Source: Curtobacterium sp. MCBA15_008 (GTDB taxonomy: Bacteria; Actinomycetota; Actinomycetes; Actinomycetales; Microbacteriaceae). From it: DNA of 64,000 bases. Position 1 is the stretch's first letter, and each line of letters starts with the position of its first letter. Shown one piece after another: positions 33,436-42,068 of the stretch. The DNA lies in contig NZ_MJGN01000045.1 of NCBI RefSeq assembly GCF_001865065.1, positions 233,432-297,431 of the forward strand. The letters run 5' to 3'. The translations under genes were made by a program, and so were the position numbers. The notes under the pieces were generated by a model. That model was not told where the DNA came from and did not search any database. It saw only the letters and a list, made by a program, of their open reading frames with translations.

Positions 33436-34259
33436 GGTGCCTCTCGAGGTCGTGTTGCGGATCGTGTGACGCGCGAGACGGCGACACCGGCCACGGCGAC
33501 CGCGGCGATGCTCGCGCCGGCTGCCGTGCCGAGGTGCCACGAGACGAGCAGCCCGGCGGTCACGGCCGCTGTGCCGACGCCCGCGGCGAGCAGCATCGTC
33601 GTCGCGACGGATCGGGTCCACGCACGAGCGGCGGCGGCCGGGGCGAGCAGGAGCCCGACCACCAGGAGCGTGCCGACCGCGCGGTACGAGGCGACGACCG
33701 CCAGGGTCACCAGCGCGATGAGCACGACCTCGGCCAGTCGTGGGCGGAGCCCGAGGGTCGTGGCCTTGCGGACGTCGAACGCCGCCGCGGTGAAGGGGCG
33801 GTGGAAGGCTGCAGCCAGCGCGAGGGCCACCGCGACGGCGAGCCCCAGCCCGAGGAGGTCCGCGCGTGTCACGGCGAGGACGTCCCCGAAGAGGATCGCC
33901 GTGACGTCCGTGGCGAAGGACCGCGACGACGACACGATGATGACCCCGAGGGCGAGCATGCCGACGAAGAGCAGGCCGATCGAGGTGTCGTACGACAGGC
34001 CGCTCCGCCGCTTCAGCGCTCCGATGCCGACCACCATCACGCCGGCGCTGACCGCGGCGCCGATGACGGTCGGGATCCCGGTGAGCGTGGCGATCGCGAC
34101 GCCGGGGAGCATGCCGTGCGACAGCGCCTCGCCGAGGAAGGCCATCCCGCGCACGAGGACCCACGTGCCGACGACCGCGCAGAGGACCGCCGCGAGGGTG
34201 CCACCGACGAGGGCGCGGACCATGAAGTCCGCGGAGAAGGGGTCAGTGAACCAGGCCAT
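33432..34259 (-). CDS. aztB: Zinc ABC transporter permease (AztB)
   Basis: 275 residues of the ABC-3 metal permease family with about eight hydrophobic helices. MAFLGEALSHGMLPGVAIA is the conserved ATPase-contact and inner-pore segment. First gene of the minus-strand zinc operon; its ATG is 50 bases from the divergent aztA start. Confidence 0.9.
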   Translation of the reverse strand: MAWFTDPFSADFMVRALVGGTLAAVLCAVVGTWVLVRGMAFLGEALSHGMLPGVAIATLTGIPTVIGAAVSAGVMVVGIGALKRRSGLSYDTSIGLLFVGMLALGVIIVSSSRSFATDVTAILFGDVLAVTRADLLGLGLAVAVALALAAAFHRPFTAAAFDVRKATTLGLRPRLAEVVLIALVTLAVVASYRAVGTLLVVGLLLAPAAAARAWTRSVATTMLLAAGVGTAAVTAGLLVSWHLGTAAGASIAAVAVAGVAVSRVTRSATRPREAP

Positions 34260-34273
34260 GGGCTGTGACGCTA

Positions 34274-34303
34274 CATGAAAATGACTATCGATACTGATAG
34301 CGT
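34274..34303. promoter_or_regulatory. Zur/Fur-type operator between aztB and aztA
   Basis: TGAAAATGACTATCGATACT followed by GATAG resembles the hexamer-repeat Fur/Zur site and fills most of the 50-bp divergent spacer. TAGCGT (34298-34303) is also the probable -10 of a leaderless aztA transcript, so Zur binding would block both directions. Confidence 0.6.
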
Positions 34304-34309
34304 CCTCAG

Positions 34310-34954
34310 GTGCGCATCTCGACCGACATCCCTGCCGTCAGGACGTCCGGCCTCGTCGTCCGACGCGGCGACCGGGTCGTTCTCGACGGCCTCGACGCGA
34401 CGTTCCCGGCCGGGGGAGTCACTGCGCTCACGGGGGCCAACGGGTCCGGGAAGTCGACGCTGCTCGACGTGCTCGGCGGGGTGCTGCGGCCGTCTGCCGG
34501 ACGCGTCACGGGCCTCCCGGCCGGCGGTGTGTCGTTCGTGACGCAGGCCGTCCCGCCCGGCGCGCTCCCGCTCACCGTCCGCGCGGCCGTCGCGATGGCA
34601 CGGTGGCGGGGTCGGCCCTGGTGGCGCCCGCTCGGTCGCGACGACCGCCGGATCGTCGACGTGCAGCTCGAGCGGTTGGCGATCGACGGACTCGCGGACC
34701 GGCCGCTCGACGAACTGTCCGGCGGGCAGCGGCAGCGCGCGCTCGTGGCGCTCGGACTCTCGCAGCGGGCACCCGTCCTGCTCGTCGACGAGCCGACCGC
34801 CGGCGTCGACCAGGAGTCCGCCGCGCTCGTGGTGGCGGCGCTCGCCGACGAGGCCGCTCGCGGGGTCGTCGTCGTGCACGCGGCGCACGACCCGGGGGCG
34901 ATCGCGGCGGCGGACCGGGTGGTCTCGCTGCCCTGCCGAGATCAGAAACGCTGA
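34310..34954 (+). CDS. aztA: Zinc ABC transporter ATP-binding protein (AztA)
   Basis: 214 residues. Walker A GANGSGKST, Q-loop in VSFVTQAVPP, signature LSGGQRQRA, Walker B VLLVDEPTAG and H-loop VHAAHD are all intact. The GTG start at 34310 lies six bases after TAGCGT (leaderless layout). Transcribed away from its permease and binding protein genes, but under the same shared operator. Confidence 0.88.
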   Translation: MRISTDIPAVRTSGLVVRRGDRVVLDGLDATFPAGGVTALTGANGSGKSTLLDVLGGVLRPSAGRVTGLPAGGVSFVTQAVPPGALPLTVRAAVAMARWRGRPWWRPLGRDDRRIVDVQLERLAIDGLADRPLDELSGGQRQRALVALGLSQRAPVLLVDEPTAGVDQESAALVVAALADEAARGVVVVHAAHDPGAIAAADRVVSLPCRDQKR

Positions 34955-34986
34955 CCAGTTTTTTCTGAGATAGTTGTTCAACTCAG
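34942..34986. promoter_or_regulatory. Hairpins between aztA and the Fic gene
   Basis: TCAGAAA (34942-34948) and TTTCTGA (34962-34968) form a stem followed by a T-run-like TTTTTT, a possible aztA terminator. A second palindrome, AGTTGTTCAACT (34972-34983), has CTGAG and CAG flanks and could be an operator for the Fic gene 30 bases downstream. Confidence 0.45.
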
Positions 34987-35015
34987 AGGATCGGCCGAGC
35001 GGGTCGAAGGATCAC

Positions 35016-36200
35016 ATGTCAGAAACGTGGCCGGAGCTCGCCTTCGAAGGTCTCGAGTGGGAGAGCCGGTACGGGGACGTGGGGCCGCGCGCTGCTCGGC
35101 GGGGTCGACCCCGCGAACGGTACACGGCGGCCGTCCCCCCGGCGATCGCGTCGCTGCCGCTCGCCGTCGATCACGCGACGGCAACGCTCGCCGACGAAGC
35201 CTCGACCGCGCTTGCGCGCTTCGACAGTGAACTCGGTGCGGAGCTGGCGCCGTTCTCCTCGCTGCTCCTTCGTTCAGAGGCAGCCGCGTCCTCCCAGATC
35301 GAGCACTTGACAGCGAGCGCGAGGCAGATCTTCACCGCGGAGATCGGCGCTCCCGCCGAGCGGAACGCGAGCGAGATCGTGTCGAACACGCGAGCGATGC
35401 GAACGGCGATCGCGCTCTCCGACCAGCTCACCGCGGAGACCGTGCTCGAGATGCACCGCGTCCTGATGGAGCACGACCACCATCACGAGGCCGGTGCCTT
35501 CCGCCGAGAACCCGTGTGGGTCGGTACGAGCGCGCGCTCTCCGGTCGGTGCCGACTACGTCGCGCCGGCGTGGGAGCGCGTCCCAGAACTGGTGGACGAC
35601 GTCATGGCATTCGCTCGGCGGATCGACCTTCCTCGACTGGCTCAGGTTGCCGTCGCCCATGCGCAGTTCGAGACCGTGCACCCGTTCACCGACGGGAACG
35701 GGAGGACCGGGCGCGCCTTGCTCCAGGCGATGCTGCGTTCCGACGAACTGACGAAGAACGTCACCGTCCCCGTCTCCGCCGGACTCCTGACGGACACGCG
35801 GGGGTACGTTGCTGCCCTGATGGCCTACCGGCAGGGGAACATCGCTCCGATCATCGAACGGGTCGCTGAAGCGTGCTTCGTCGCCATCGAGAACGCGCGT
35901 GAACTCGTCGCGGACGTCCGGCGAATCCGCCAGAGCTGGGCTGAGAGGGTCACGGCGCGCACTGACTCCGGCGTGTGGCGGGCGCTCGACGTCGTCGCTC
36001 GACAGCCGGTCCTGAACGCGACGGTACTGGCGACGGAGATGGGTGTCGCACAGCGCAATGCGTATCCGCACATCGCCAAGCTCGTCGAAGCAGGGATCCT
36101 CGTTTCCGAGAACGAGTACCGCCATGGCGTGCTCTACCGGAACGACGAGGTCCTGCACGCCCTGGATGCGTTTGCAGCGCGCGCAGGTCGCCGACGGTAG
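35016..36200 (+). CDS. Fic family AMP-transferase
   Basis: 394 residues. The Fic motif is VHPFTDGNGRTGRALLQ, with the catalytic His and the anion-binding G-N-G-R. An N-terminal Fic-N domain has SSQIEHL (about residue 75), the position of the autoinhibitory S-x-x-x-E segment, though the final Gly/Asn of the usual motif is His here. The C-terminus is a winged helix (NATVLATEMGVAQRNAYPHI). Such stand-alone Fic proteins AMPylate targets and often regulate themselves. ATG at 35016 with GAAGG five bases upstream. No separate antitoxin gene is seen. Confidence 0.88.
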   Translation: MSETWPELAFEGLEWESRYGDVGPRAARRGRPRERYTAAVPPAIASLPLAVDHATATLADEASTALARFDSELGAELAPFSSLLLRSEAAASSQIEHLTASARQIFTAEIGAPAERNASEIVSNTRAMRTAIALSDQLTAETVLEMHRVLMEHDHHHEAGAFRREPVWVGTSARSPVGADYVAPAWERVPELVDDVMAFARRIDLPRLAQVAVAHAQFETVHPFTDGNGRTGRALLQAMLRSDELTKNVTVPVSAGLLTDTRGYVAALMAYRQGNIAPIIERVAEACFVAIENARELVADVRRIRQSWAERVTARTDSGVWRALDVVARQPVLNATVLATEMGVAQRNAYPHIAKLVEAGILVSENEYRHGVLYRNDEVLHALDAFAARAGRRR

Positions 36201-36218
36201 GTCGATGCCGGCGCCCGC

Positions 36219-37553
36219 TCAGGGGCAGGCGACCGCGACCGAACCGGTGGTCGTCGTCTCGACCGCGACGGGCTCGGCGGTCGGAACCGCGTTGGACCGC
36301 CGCAGACCCAGCGACACGAGCACGACTGCACCGATCACGGCGACACCGCCGGCGAGCCAGAAGTCGGCGGCGAGTCCGAACGACGACACCGCCACGCCAC
36401 CGAGCACCGATCCGGCCGCGATGGCGAGCTGGATCGTCGTGACGAACAGCGCGAGGCCGGTCTCCGAACCGCTCGGCGACGCGGTCGACATCCACGTCTG
36501 CATCCCGAGCGGCAGCGCGCCCCAGGCCAGGCCCCACACCACGAGCAGGACGAAGACCCCGACGACCGAGTGTGCCAACAGCGGCAGCAGGACGACGGCG
36601 CCGGCGAGCACGAACTTCGCCGAGCCGATGGTGCCGAGGACGCTCCGGCCGAGGGTGAAGCCGGCGGCGAAGTTGCCGACGATGCCGGCGACGCCGAAGA
36701 CCAGCAGCGCGATCGTGATGGTGTCCGGGCCGACGCCTACCAGGTCCTGCAGGTAGGGCGCGATGTAGGTGTACGCGGCGAACTGCGCCGCGAAGAGGAA
36801 CGCCGCCGCGATGAGTCCGACGCGTGCGCGGGGGACCCGGAGCAACGATCCGAGCGTCGAGAACCGCACCTGCTGCAGGGCCGGGATCTTCGGCAGCATG
36901 GCGAGCTGCAGGCCGAGTGCGACGAGGCCGAGCACCCCGCCGATCACGAACGCCAGGCGCCAGCTCGCCAGGGACGACACGAGGGCGCCGAGCGGGAGGC
37001 TCACGACCGTTGCGACCGAGACGCCCGCGGTGATGAGCGAGGTGGCGCGGATCACGGCGTCGGAGCGGACGAGTCGTCCGGCGATCCCCGCGCCGATCGC
37101 CCAGAAGCCGCCGATGCCGACCCCGAGGAGCATGCGGGCGAGGAGCAGGACCCAGAACGACGGCGCGATCGCGGCCAGGCCGTCGGCGACCACGAGCAGG
37201 ACGGTGAGTGACACGAGGACGACTCGGCGGTCGATCCGGGAGGTGAACACCGTGACGACGGGTGCGGCGACGGCACCGACGAGGCCGGTGGCGACGACCA
37301 TCAGGCCGGCGGTCCCGATGCCGACGTCGAGGTCGGACGCGATCGCGGGGAGCAGGCCGATCGGCAGGAACTCGGACAGGACGAGGACGAACGATCCGAG
37401 TGCGACGGACGTGACACTGAGCCACCCGCGGCGCTCTGCTGACGAGGTCAGGCGCTGCTCAAGCCCCGACGGCGTCGTGCCATTCCCGTGCGACGCACCA
37501 GCGGTGCCCACCGGTGTGGGGCCGGTGATGCCGCCGTTCGGGTTCGGCGGCAT
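36219..37553 (-). CDS. MFS transporter (AraJ/DHA1-type efflux)
   Basis: 444 residues with 12 predicted membrane helices and a 40-residue Pro/Gly-rich N-terminal tail. The loop 2-3 motif region reads VFTSRIDRRVVLV, and motif C-like GVSVATVVSLPLGALV indicates an efflux transporter. Divergent from a TetR regulator with a strong palindromic operator between them, a standard drug-efflux pair. ATG at 37553; GTG one codon earlier is possible. Confidence 0.82.
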   Translation of the reverse strand: MPPNPNGGITGPTPVGTAGASHGNGTTPSGLEQRLTSSAERRGWLSVTSVALGSFVLVLSEFLPIGLLPAIASDLDVGIGTAGLMVVATGLVGAVAAPVVTVFTSRIDRRVVLVSLTVLLVVADGLAAIAPSFWVLLLARMLLGVGIGGFWAIGAGIAGRLVRSDAVIRATSLITAGVSVATVVSLPLGALVSSLASWRLAFVIGGVLGLVALGLQLAMLPKIPALQQVRFSTLGSLLRVPRARVGLIAAAFLFAAQFAAYTYIAPYLQDLVGVGPDTITIALLVFGVAGIVGNFAAGFTLGRSVLGTIGSAKFVLAGAVVLLPLLAHSVVGVFVLLVVWGLAWGALPLGMQTWMSTASPSGSETGLALFVTTIQLAIAAGSVLGGVAVSSFGLAADFWLAGGVAVIGAVVLVSLGLRRSNAVPTAEPVAVETTTTGSVAVACP

Positions 37554-37615
37554 CACCGTGCTGTGGACGGTCCGCCTAGGGTGCGGGCCGTCCCACTGAG
37601 AACCTAGGCAGATCG

Positions 37616-37641
37616 TTATGTGGAGTCAAGCGTCCACATAA
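37616..37641. promoter_or_regulatory. TetR-type operator
   Basis: TTATGTGGA and TCCACATAA are perfect inverted 9-bp arms separated by eight bases, centred between the divergent MFS and TetR genes. Outer GAGAACC and GGTTCTC sequences (37598-37604 and 37655-37661) add a second symmetrical pair around it. Confidence 0.7.
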
Positions 37642-37663
37642 GACCCACGATTAGGGTTCTCTC

Positions 37664-38323
37664 ATGTCCCCTGGCGAGCGCGTCCGCGCCGAGCGGGTCG
37701 AGGTCCGCCGCAGCCGCGAAGCGATCCTCGCCGCGGCCGAACGGCACTACGCGGTGCGCGACGCCGATCCCACGATGGCGCAGCTCGCCGAACTGGCCGG
37801 GGTGGGGACCGCCACGCTCTACCGCCGGTTCCCGAGCATCGACGACGTGGTGCGCGAGCTGCACGGGCGACTGCTCGAGGAGTTCGGCCGGGTCGAGGCG
37901 GCCGTCGCCGCGCAGCCCACCGGATGGGACGGCGTCGTCGCCCTCGTCACCACGATCATCGAGGTCCTGCAGGAGCACCCGGCCATCCCGCGGCTCAACC
38001 GGAAGATGGTCGCCCTCGACGACGACCAGCAGCTCAGTGCCCGGTGGGCCGACCGGCTCGACGCGCTGATCGCGGCCGCGCAGGCCGAGGGTGCCCTGCG
38101 TCCGGACGTGACGGCGAACGACGTCACGTTCGCGGCGTTCCGGCTCGGCAGCTACTCGAACCTGCCCCCGGACGAGGCGGACCGGATCATCGGTCGGCAG
38201 CTCGGCATCGTGCTCGACGGGCTCCGTGCCGACGGCGTTCGCCACCCGTTGCCCGGCGCGGCGATCCGGCCCGACGACCTGCACCGCGTGTTCCGCTACG
38301 AGGCGACGCGCCCCGTCGAGTGA
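37664..38323 (+). CDS. TetR/AcrR family regulator
   Basis: 219 residues. The N-terminal helix-turn-helix is TMAQLAELAGVGTATLYRRF (about residues 37-56), preceded by REAILAAAERHY. The C-terminal ligand domain is of the common TetR_C type. TAGGGT ends six bases before the ATG, again a leaderless arrangement. It probably represses the divergent MFS gene and itself. Confidence 0.88.
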   Translation: MSPGERVRAERVEVRRSREAILAAAERHYAVRDADPTMAQLAELAGVGTATLYRRFPSIDDVVRELHGRLLEEFGRVEAAVAAQPTGWDGVVALVTTIIEVLQEHPAIPRLNRKMVALDDDQQLSARWADRLDALIAAAQAEGALRPDVTANDVTFAAFRLGSYSNLPPDEADRIIGRQLGIVLDGLRADGVRHPLPGAAIRPDDLHRVFRYEATRPVE

Positions 38324-38384
38324 CGACGCGCCGGCCCGCTGTAGCGTTGTTAATGTTAACAAGCACTGTGCCTGTCGCAGGCGA

Positions 38385-39125
38385 TCAGGCGTCGAGCGCC
38401 GCCCGGGCAGCGGCGACGACCGACTCGTCGGTGACGAAGTGTGCGGAGCCGTCGTCGGCGCCGCCCATCGGGACCCCGGCATGGGCGCTGTCCGCCGCCG
38501 GGCGCTTCGCGGAGAGGTGCACCGCGGCGACCCCCGTCGCGACGAGCGCAGGGACGTCGGCAGGGATGACCCCGGCGCCCGCCATGACCTGCACGGGTCC
38601 GGCGGCCTCGACCATGCGGGCGATCGTCGCCGCACCGGTCAGGGCGGTGGGAGCGGCACCGGACGTCAGCACGCGGGTGAACCCGAGGTCGGCCAGGGAC
38701 GCGGCCGCCGCGACGGGGTCCGCCGCGTGGTCGATCGCCCGGTGCAGGGTGACCTCGGCGGTGGCGCTCACCGAACGGGCGGCGTCCACGAAGCGCCGGA
38801 GGGCGTCCACGTCGAGGGTGCCGTCCGGGCGCAGGGCCCCGACCACGACGCCGGCGGCCCCGGAACGGAGGACCGTGCGGACCTCGCGTTCCATCAGGTC
38901 GACCTCGCCGCGGTCGTGCACGAACCCGCCGGGCCGGCACCGCACGAGCGCGTGCGCCGGGATGCCGGTCTCGTGGGTCGTCTCGACCAGGGCCTGCGAG
39001 GGGGTGAGCCCGCCGAGTTCGAGTCCGACGCAGAGCTCGACCCGGTCGGCGCCGCCGTCACGCGCGACGATCGCCCCGGCGGGCGAGGTGACGGCGATCT
39101 CGAGGCTGACGGGAGAGTGGCTCAT
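38385..39125 (-). CDS. cutC: CutC family protein
   Basis: 246 residues, full length for CutC. TIM-barrel segments include LEIAVTSPAGAIVARDGGADRVELCVGLELGGLTP (key residues R-V-E-L-C near residue 30), VRCRPGGFVHD and TLHRAID. CutC was once linked to copper homeostasis but the enzymatic role is unproven. Here it overlaps the MlrC gene (ATGA) in an operon with a ROK repressor, next to a peptide importer, which argues for a role in sugar or peptide catabolism. Confidence 0.88.
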   Translation of the reverse strand: MSHSPVSLEIAVTSPAGAIVARDGGADRVELCVGLELGGLTPSQALVETTHETGIPAHALVRCRPGGFVHDRGEVDLMEREVRTVLRSGAAGVVVGALRPDGTLDVDALRRFVDAARSVSATAEVTLHRAIDHAADPVAAAASLADLGFTRVLTSGAAPTALTGAATIARMVEAAGPVQVMAGAGVIPADVPALVATGVAAVHLSAKRPAADSAHAGVPMGGADDGSAHFVTDESVVAAARAALDA

Positions 39126-40654
39126 GCAGTGGCTCCGAGCGGTTCGTTGGAGGCGGGGACGATCCGGGCGCGGAGGTCCGGCGCCGACGGGAACACTCGA
39201 TCGTAGGGGAACATCGGGCGCTCGATCCTGTGGTGCCCGAGGCGCTCGAGGTCCTGGTCGACGCCGCCCGGCGTGAGGGCGAGCATCCAGTCGGCGGACA
39301 TGTCGAACAGCTCCGGCTCGAGGTACCCGATCTTCACGATGACGACGTCGGCCTGGCGGGGCGCGAGGTCGAGGTCGGTGAAGTCGTGCTCGTGGTGGTA
39401 CGGCTTCCGGAGCTTCGTGAGGATGGCGAACACACTGCCGACCTGCAGCACGACCTCGGTCTCGGCGTCGCGGTCGCCGTGCTTGATCGCGTGCACCCGG
39501 CCGGTCATCGTGATCGGACCCGCGTGCACGTCGTCGACCGTCGCACCCGCGGTCACGGTGACGGTCGCGCCCACCCCGGCCTCGACGGCGGTCGCCACGG
39601 CGGCGGCGCCGGGGACGCTCGCGTAGATGACGATCGGGCCGGTCGGGTCCTGGAACTCCGGGCGTGCGAGCACCTGGGTCAGCCCCCACGTCATGTCGCC
39701 CGAGCCGCCAGCGGTGGGGTTGTCGCCCGAGTCCGAGATGAAGTACGGCTTCGCGGCGCCGGGGGCGAGCGCGGCGGCGAGGCACTCGTCGAACGAGCCG
39801 GTCGGGGCGACGAACACGAAGTCCTCGCGGACGTCCCAGAACGCCGTTGCGAGCCGCTCGGCACCAGCGGTCACCGCGTCGGCGTCCCACCCGGTGACGA
39901 CGGTGACGGCACGGTCCCGCGGCTGGTCCGCCCAGGCGTAGCCGACCCAGATGGCGGCGTCGAGCACGCCCTCGGTCGCCTCGACCTCCGGTACCTGCGC
40001 GTACAGCGACGCCGCGGGCTCGATGCGGGTCGAGGTCTGCTCACCGGGCAGCAGCACCGGGATCGGGATCCACGCCTTGACCGGACGCTGCGCGCCGACG
40101 GGGCGGGTGGTGAGCACGTCGACCAGGTTCCGGACGGCGCGCTCCTTCGTCTCGAGGGCGTCCTCGTGCGGGGCCATCCGGTAGCACGTGACCAGGTCGA
40201 CCTGGTGGGCGAGCTCGGCGGTCACGTTGCCGTGCAGGTCCATCGACGCCGAGACGATGACGTCCGGGCCGATCACCGCGCGGATCCGGCCGAGCAGGTC
40301 CGCCTCGGCGTCGTCCAGTCCCTCGACGACCATCGCGCCGTGGATGTCGTACCAGAGGCCGTCCACGTGCTCGGCCTCGACGATCGACCGCAGCCGCTCG
40401 ACGATCTCCGACGCGAGCGACTCGTACGACGCCCGGTCCACGATCCCGCCGGGCAGTGCGTGCCCGATGAGTGCGCCCCGGAAGTCCGCGCGCGACGACA
40501 GCGGTCCGAGGAAGTCGTACCGCGCCACGACCTCGGCGCCACGGTCCGGGTGGAACGCCGGCGCGAGGGTCCGGGTCGGCGTGAAGGTCGACGTCTCGAT
40601 GGCGAGCCCGGCGATGGCGATGACCGGACGACGATGGGTGAGGGGCTCAGACAC
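39122..40654 (-). CDS. M81 family metallopeptidase (MlrC-like)
   Basis: 510 residues. N-terminal MlrC domain with IAIAGLAIETSTFTPTRT, metal-ligand candidates in DGLWYDIHGAMVVEGLDD (Asp, His) and SMDLHGNVTAE (Asp, His), and C-terminal FISDSGDNPTAGGSGD. Members cleave linear peptides such as opened microcystin; the usual physiological substrate is unknown. GTG start at 40654, overlapping the end of the ROK repressor gene by eight bases. Confidence 0.88.
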   Translation of the reverse strand: MSEPLTHRRPVIAIAGLAIETSTFTPTRTLAPAFHPDRGAEVVARYDFLGPLSSRADFRGALIGHALPGGIVDRASYESLASEIVERLRSIVEAEHVDGLWYDIHGAMVVEGLDDAEADLLGRIRAVIGPDVIVSASMDLHGNVTAELAHQVDLVTCYRMAPHEDALETKERAVRNLVDVLTTRPVGAQRPVKAWIPIPVLLPGEQTSTRIEPAASLYAQVPEVEATEGVLDAAIWVGYAWADQPRDRAVTVVTGWDADAVTAGAERLATAFWDVREDFVFVAPTGSFDECLAAALAPGAAKPYFISDSGDNPTAGGSGDMTWGLTQVLARPEFQDPTGPIVIYASVPGAAAVATAVEAGVGATVTVTAGATVDDVHAGPITMTGRVHAIKHGDRDAETEVVLQVGSVFAILTKLRKPYHHEHDFTDLDLAPRQADVVIVKIGYLEPELFDMSADWMLALTPGGVDQDLERLGHHRIERPMFPYDRVFPSAPDLRARIVPASNEPLGATA

Positions 40655-41831
40655 GGACGCTCCTGTTCCTGGTGGTGGACTGCGGGATGGGCGAGGACAG
40701 TTCCTCGAGCGAGGCGGCGAGGCCCCGCTGCAGGGCGAACTGTCCGGCCCCGACGAGCCCGGCGTCGGCGCCGAGCGACACCGGCTCGATGGCGAGGTGC
40801 TGCGTCATGAGCGGGTGGCAGCTCTCGTAGAGCTGGCTGCGCACGGCGGCGATGAACGGGTCGAGGGTGGAGAGGATGCCGCCCAGGTAGACGGCGTCGG
40901 GGTTGAAGAAGTTCACGTTGGCGGCGAGCACTTCGCCGAGGTACCGGCCGGCCATCCGGACGGCCCGGGTGGTCGCCGGGTGCGCGTCCGATGCGAGCCG
41001 GACGACGTCGGCGGTCGAGGACACGTCGACCCCGGCGGTCGACAGGATCCGCACGAGGGCGGCACCGGAGGCCACCGTCTCGAGGCACCCGGTGTTGCCG
41101 CACGAGCACGGGGTGTCGCCGGCGGCGTCGATCCGCACGTGCGTGATGTCCCCGGCGGCGCCCGTCGACCCGCGGTACAGCCGGCCGTCGATGACGATCC
41201 CGGCGCCGATGGCCGACCCGGCCTTGATGGTGATGGTCTGCCGGCGGCTCGGGTCCTGCACGGTCTGTTCGCCGGCGGCCATGCAGTTCGCGTCGTTGTC
41301 GACGATCGCCGGCAGGCCGAAGCGCTCGGACAGCCACGAGGCGACGGGGAACCCGTTCCACCCGGGCATCCGGCTCGGCAGGTCGACGACGCCGGCCTCG
41401 ACGTCGACCGGACCCGGCAGGCTCAGCCCGACTCCGCGCAGGCCGTCGCGACCACGCTCGTCGGCGAGCCGCTCGAGCAGCGCGGCCAGGCGCTGGAGCC
41501 CGGCGGTCGGGCCGTCGGAGAGCGCGAACGGGACGTTCGCGACCGACTCGAGCGCGCCTCCCGGCAGCACGATGCCGATGCGCGCGTGCCCGCCGCCGAC
41601 GTCCGCGGCGACCGCGAACTCGTCGGCCCCGCCGATCCGGAGCACCTTGCGTGGGCGACCGCCGGTGGAGACGTCGGTGCCCTCCTCGGCGAGCAACCCG
41701 TGGGACAGCAGCTGGGCGACCACGTGGGAGACGGTGGAGGGCGCGGCGCCGAGCAGGGTCGCGATCTCGGTGCGGCTGGTGGCCTGCCCGGACGCGACCA
41801 GTTCGAGGACGCGGGCACTGAGGTCCGGCAC
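40647..41831 (-). CDS. ROK family transcriptional repressor (NagC/XylR type)
   Basis: 394 residues. N-terminal winged helix (TSRTEIATLLGAAPSTVSHV), then a ROK domain with DVGGGHARIG, the DNDANCMAAGE active-site-like block and the zinc motif CSCGNTGCLETVASG complete. It probably responds to an amino sugar. GTG at 41831 has GGAG six bases upstream; a TTG at 41843 would extend it by four codons. Divergent from the opp-type operon it most likely controls. Confidence 0.88.
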   Translation of the reverse strand: MPDLSARVLELVASGQATSRTEIATLLGAAPSTVSHVVAQLLSHGLLAEEGTDVSTGGRPRKVLRIGGADEFAVAADVGGGHARIGIVLPGGALESVANVPFALSDGPTAGLQRLAALLERLADERGRDGLRGVGLSLPGPVDVEAGVVDLPSRMPGWNGFPVASWLSERFGLPAIVDNDANCMAAGEQTVQDPSRRQTITIKAGSAIGAGIVIDGRLYRGSTGAAGDITHVRIDAAGDTPCSCGNTGCLETVASGAALVRILSTAGVDVSSTADVVRLASDAHPATTRAVRMAGRYLGEVLAANVNFFNPDAVYLGGILSTLDPFIAAVRSQLYESCHPLMTQHLAIEPVSLGADAGLVGAGQFALQRGLAASLEELSSPIPQSTTRNRSVRV

Positions 41832-41934
41832 GACTTTCTCCAATCCGGGCGGAAGGGGATCGGTGGACCCGATCTGCGGCGAGCCTACGGGGCAGAACCG
41901 GCGGTCGACCCTTTCGTCCGATCGGCAGTAACGC

Positions 41935-41966
41935 AGTTTTTACATCGAGATGTTTGTTTTTCCAAT
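41935..41966. promoter_or_regulatory. A/T-rich control region with palindrome
   Basis: ACATCGAGATGT (41942-41953) is a perfect inverted repeat (ACATC, GA, GATGT) within a run of T-rich sequence between the ROK repressor and the opp-type operon. Candidate ROK operator and promoter for the importer. Confidence 0.45.
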
Positions 41967-42068
41967 CGCTTTGGTCCTTGACTGTCCTCGTGCCTCCGGG
42001 CACGTCTCGTGCTCCACCTCCCCGAACCCCCGACGCCGAACCGGCGTGACCGCACAAGGAGACACCGC

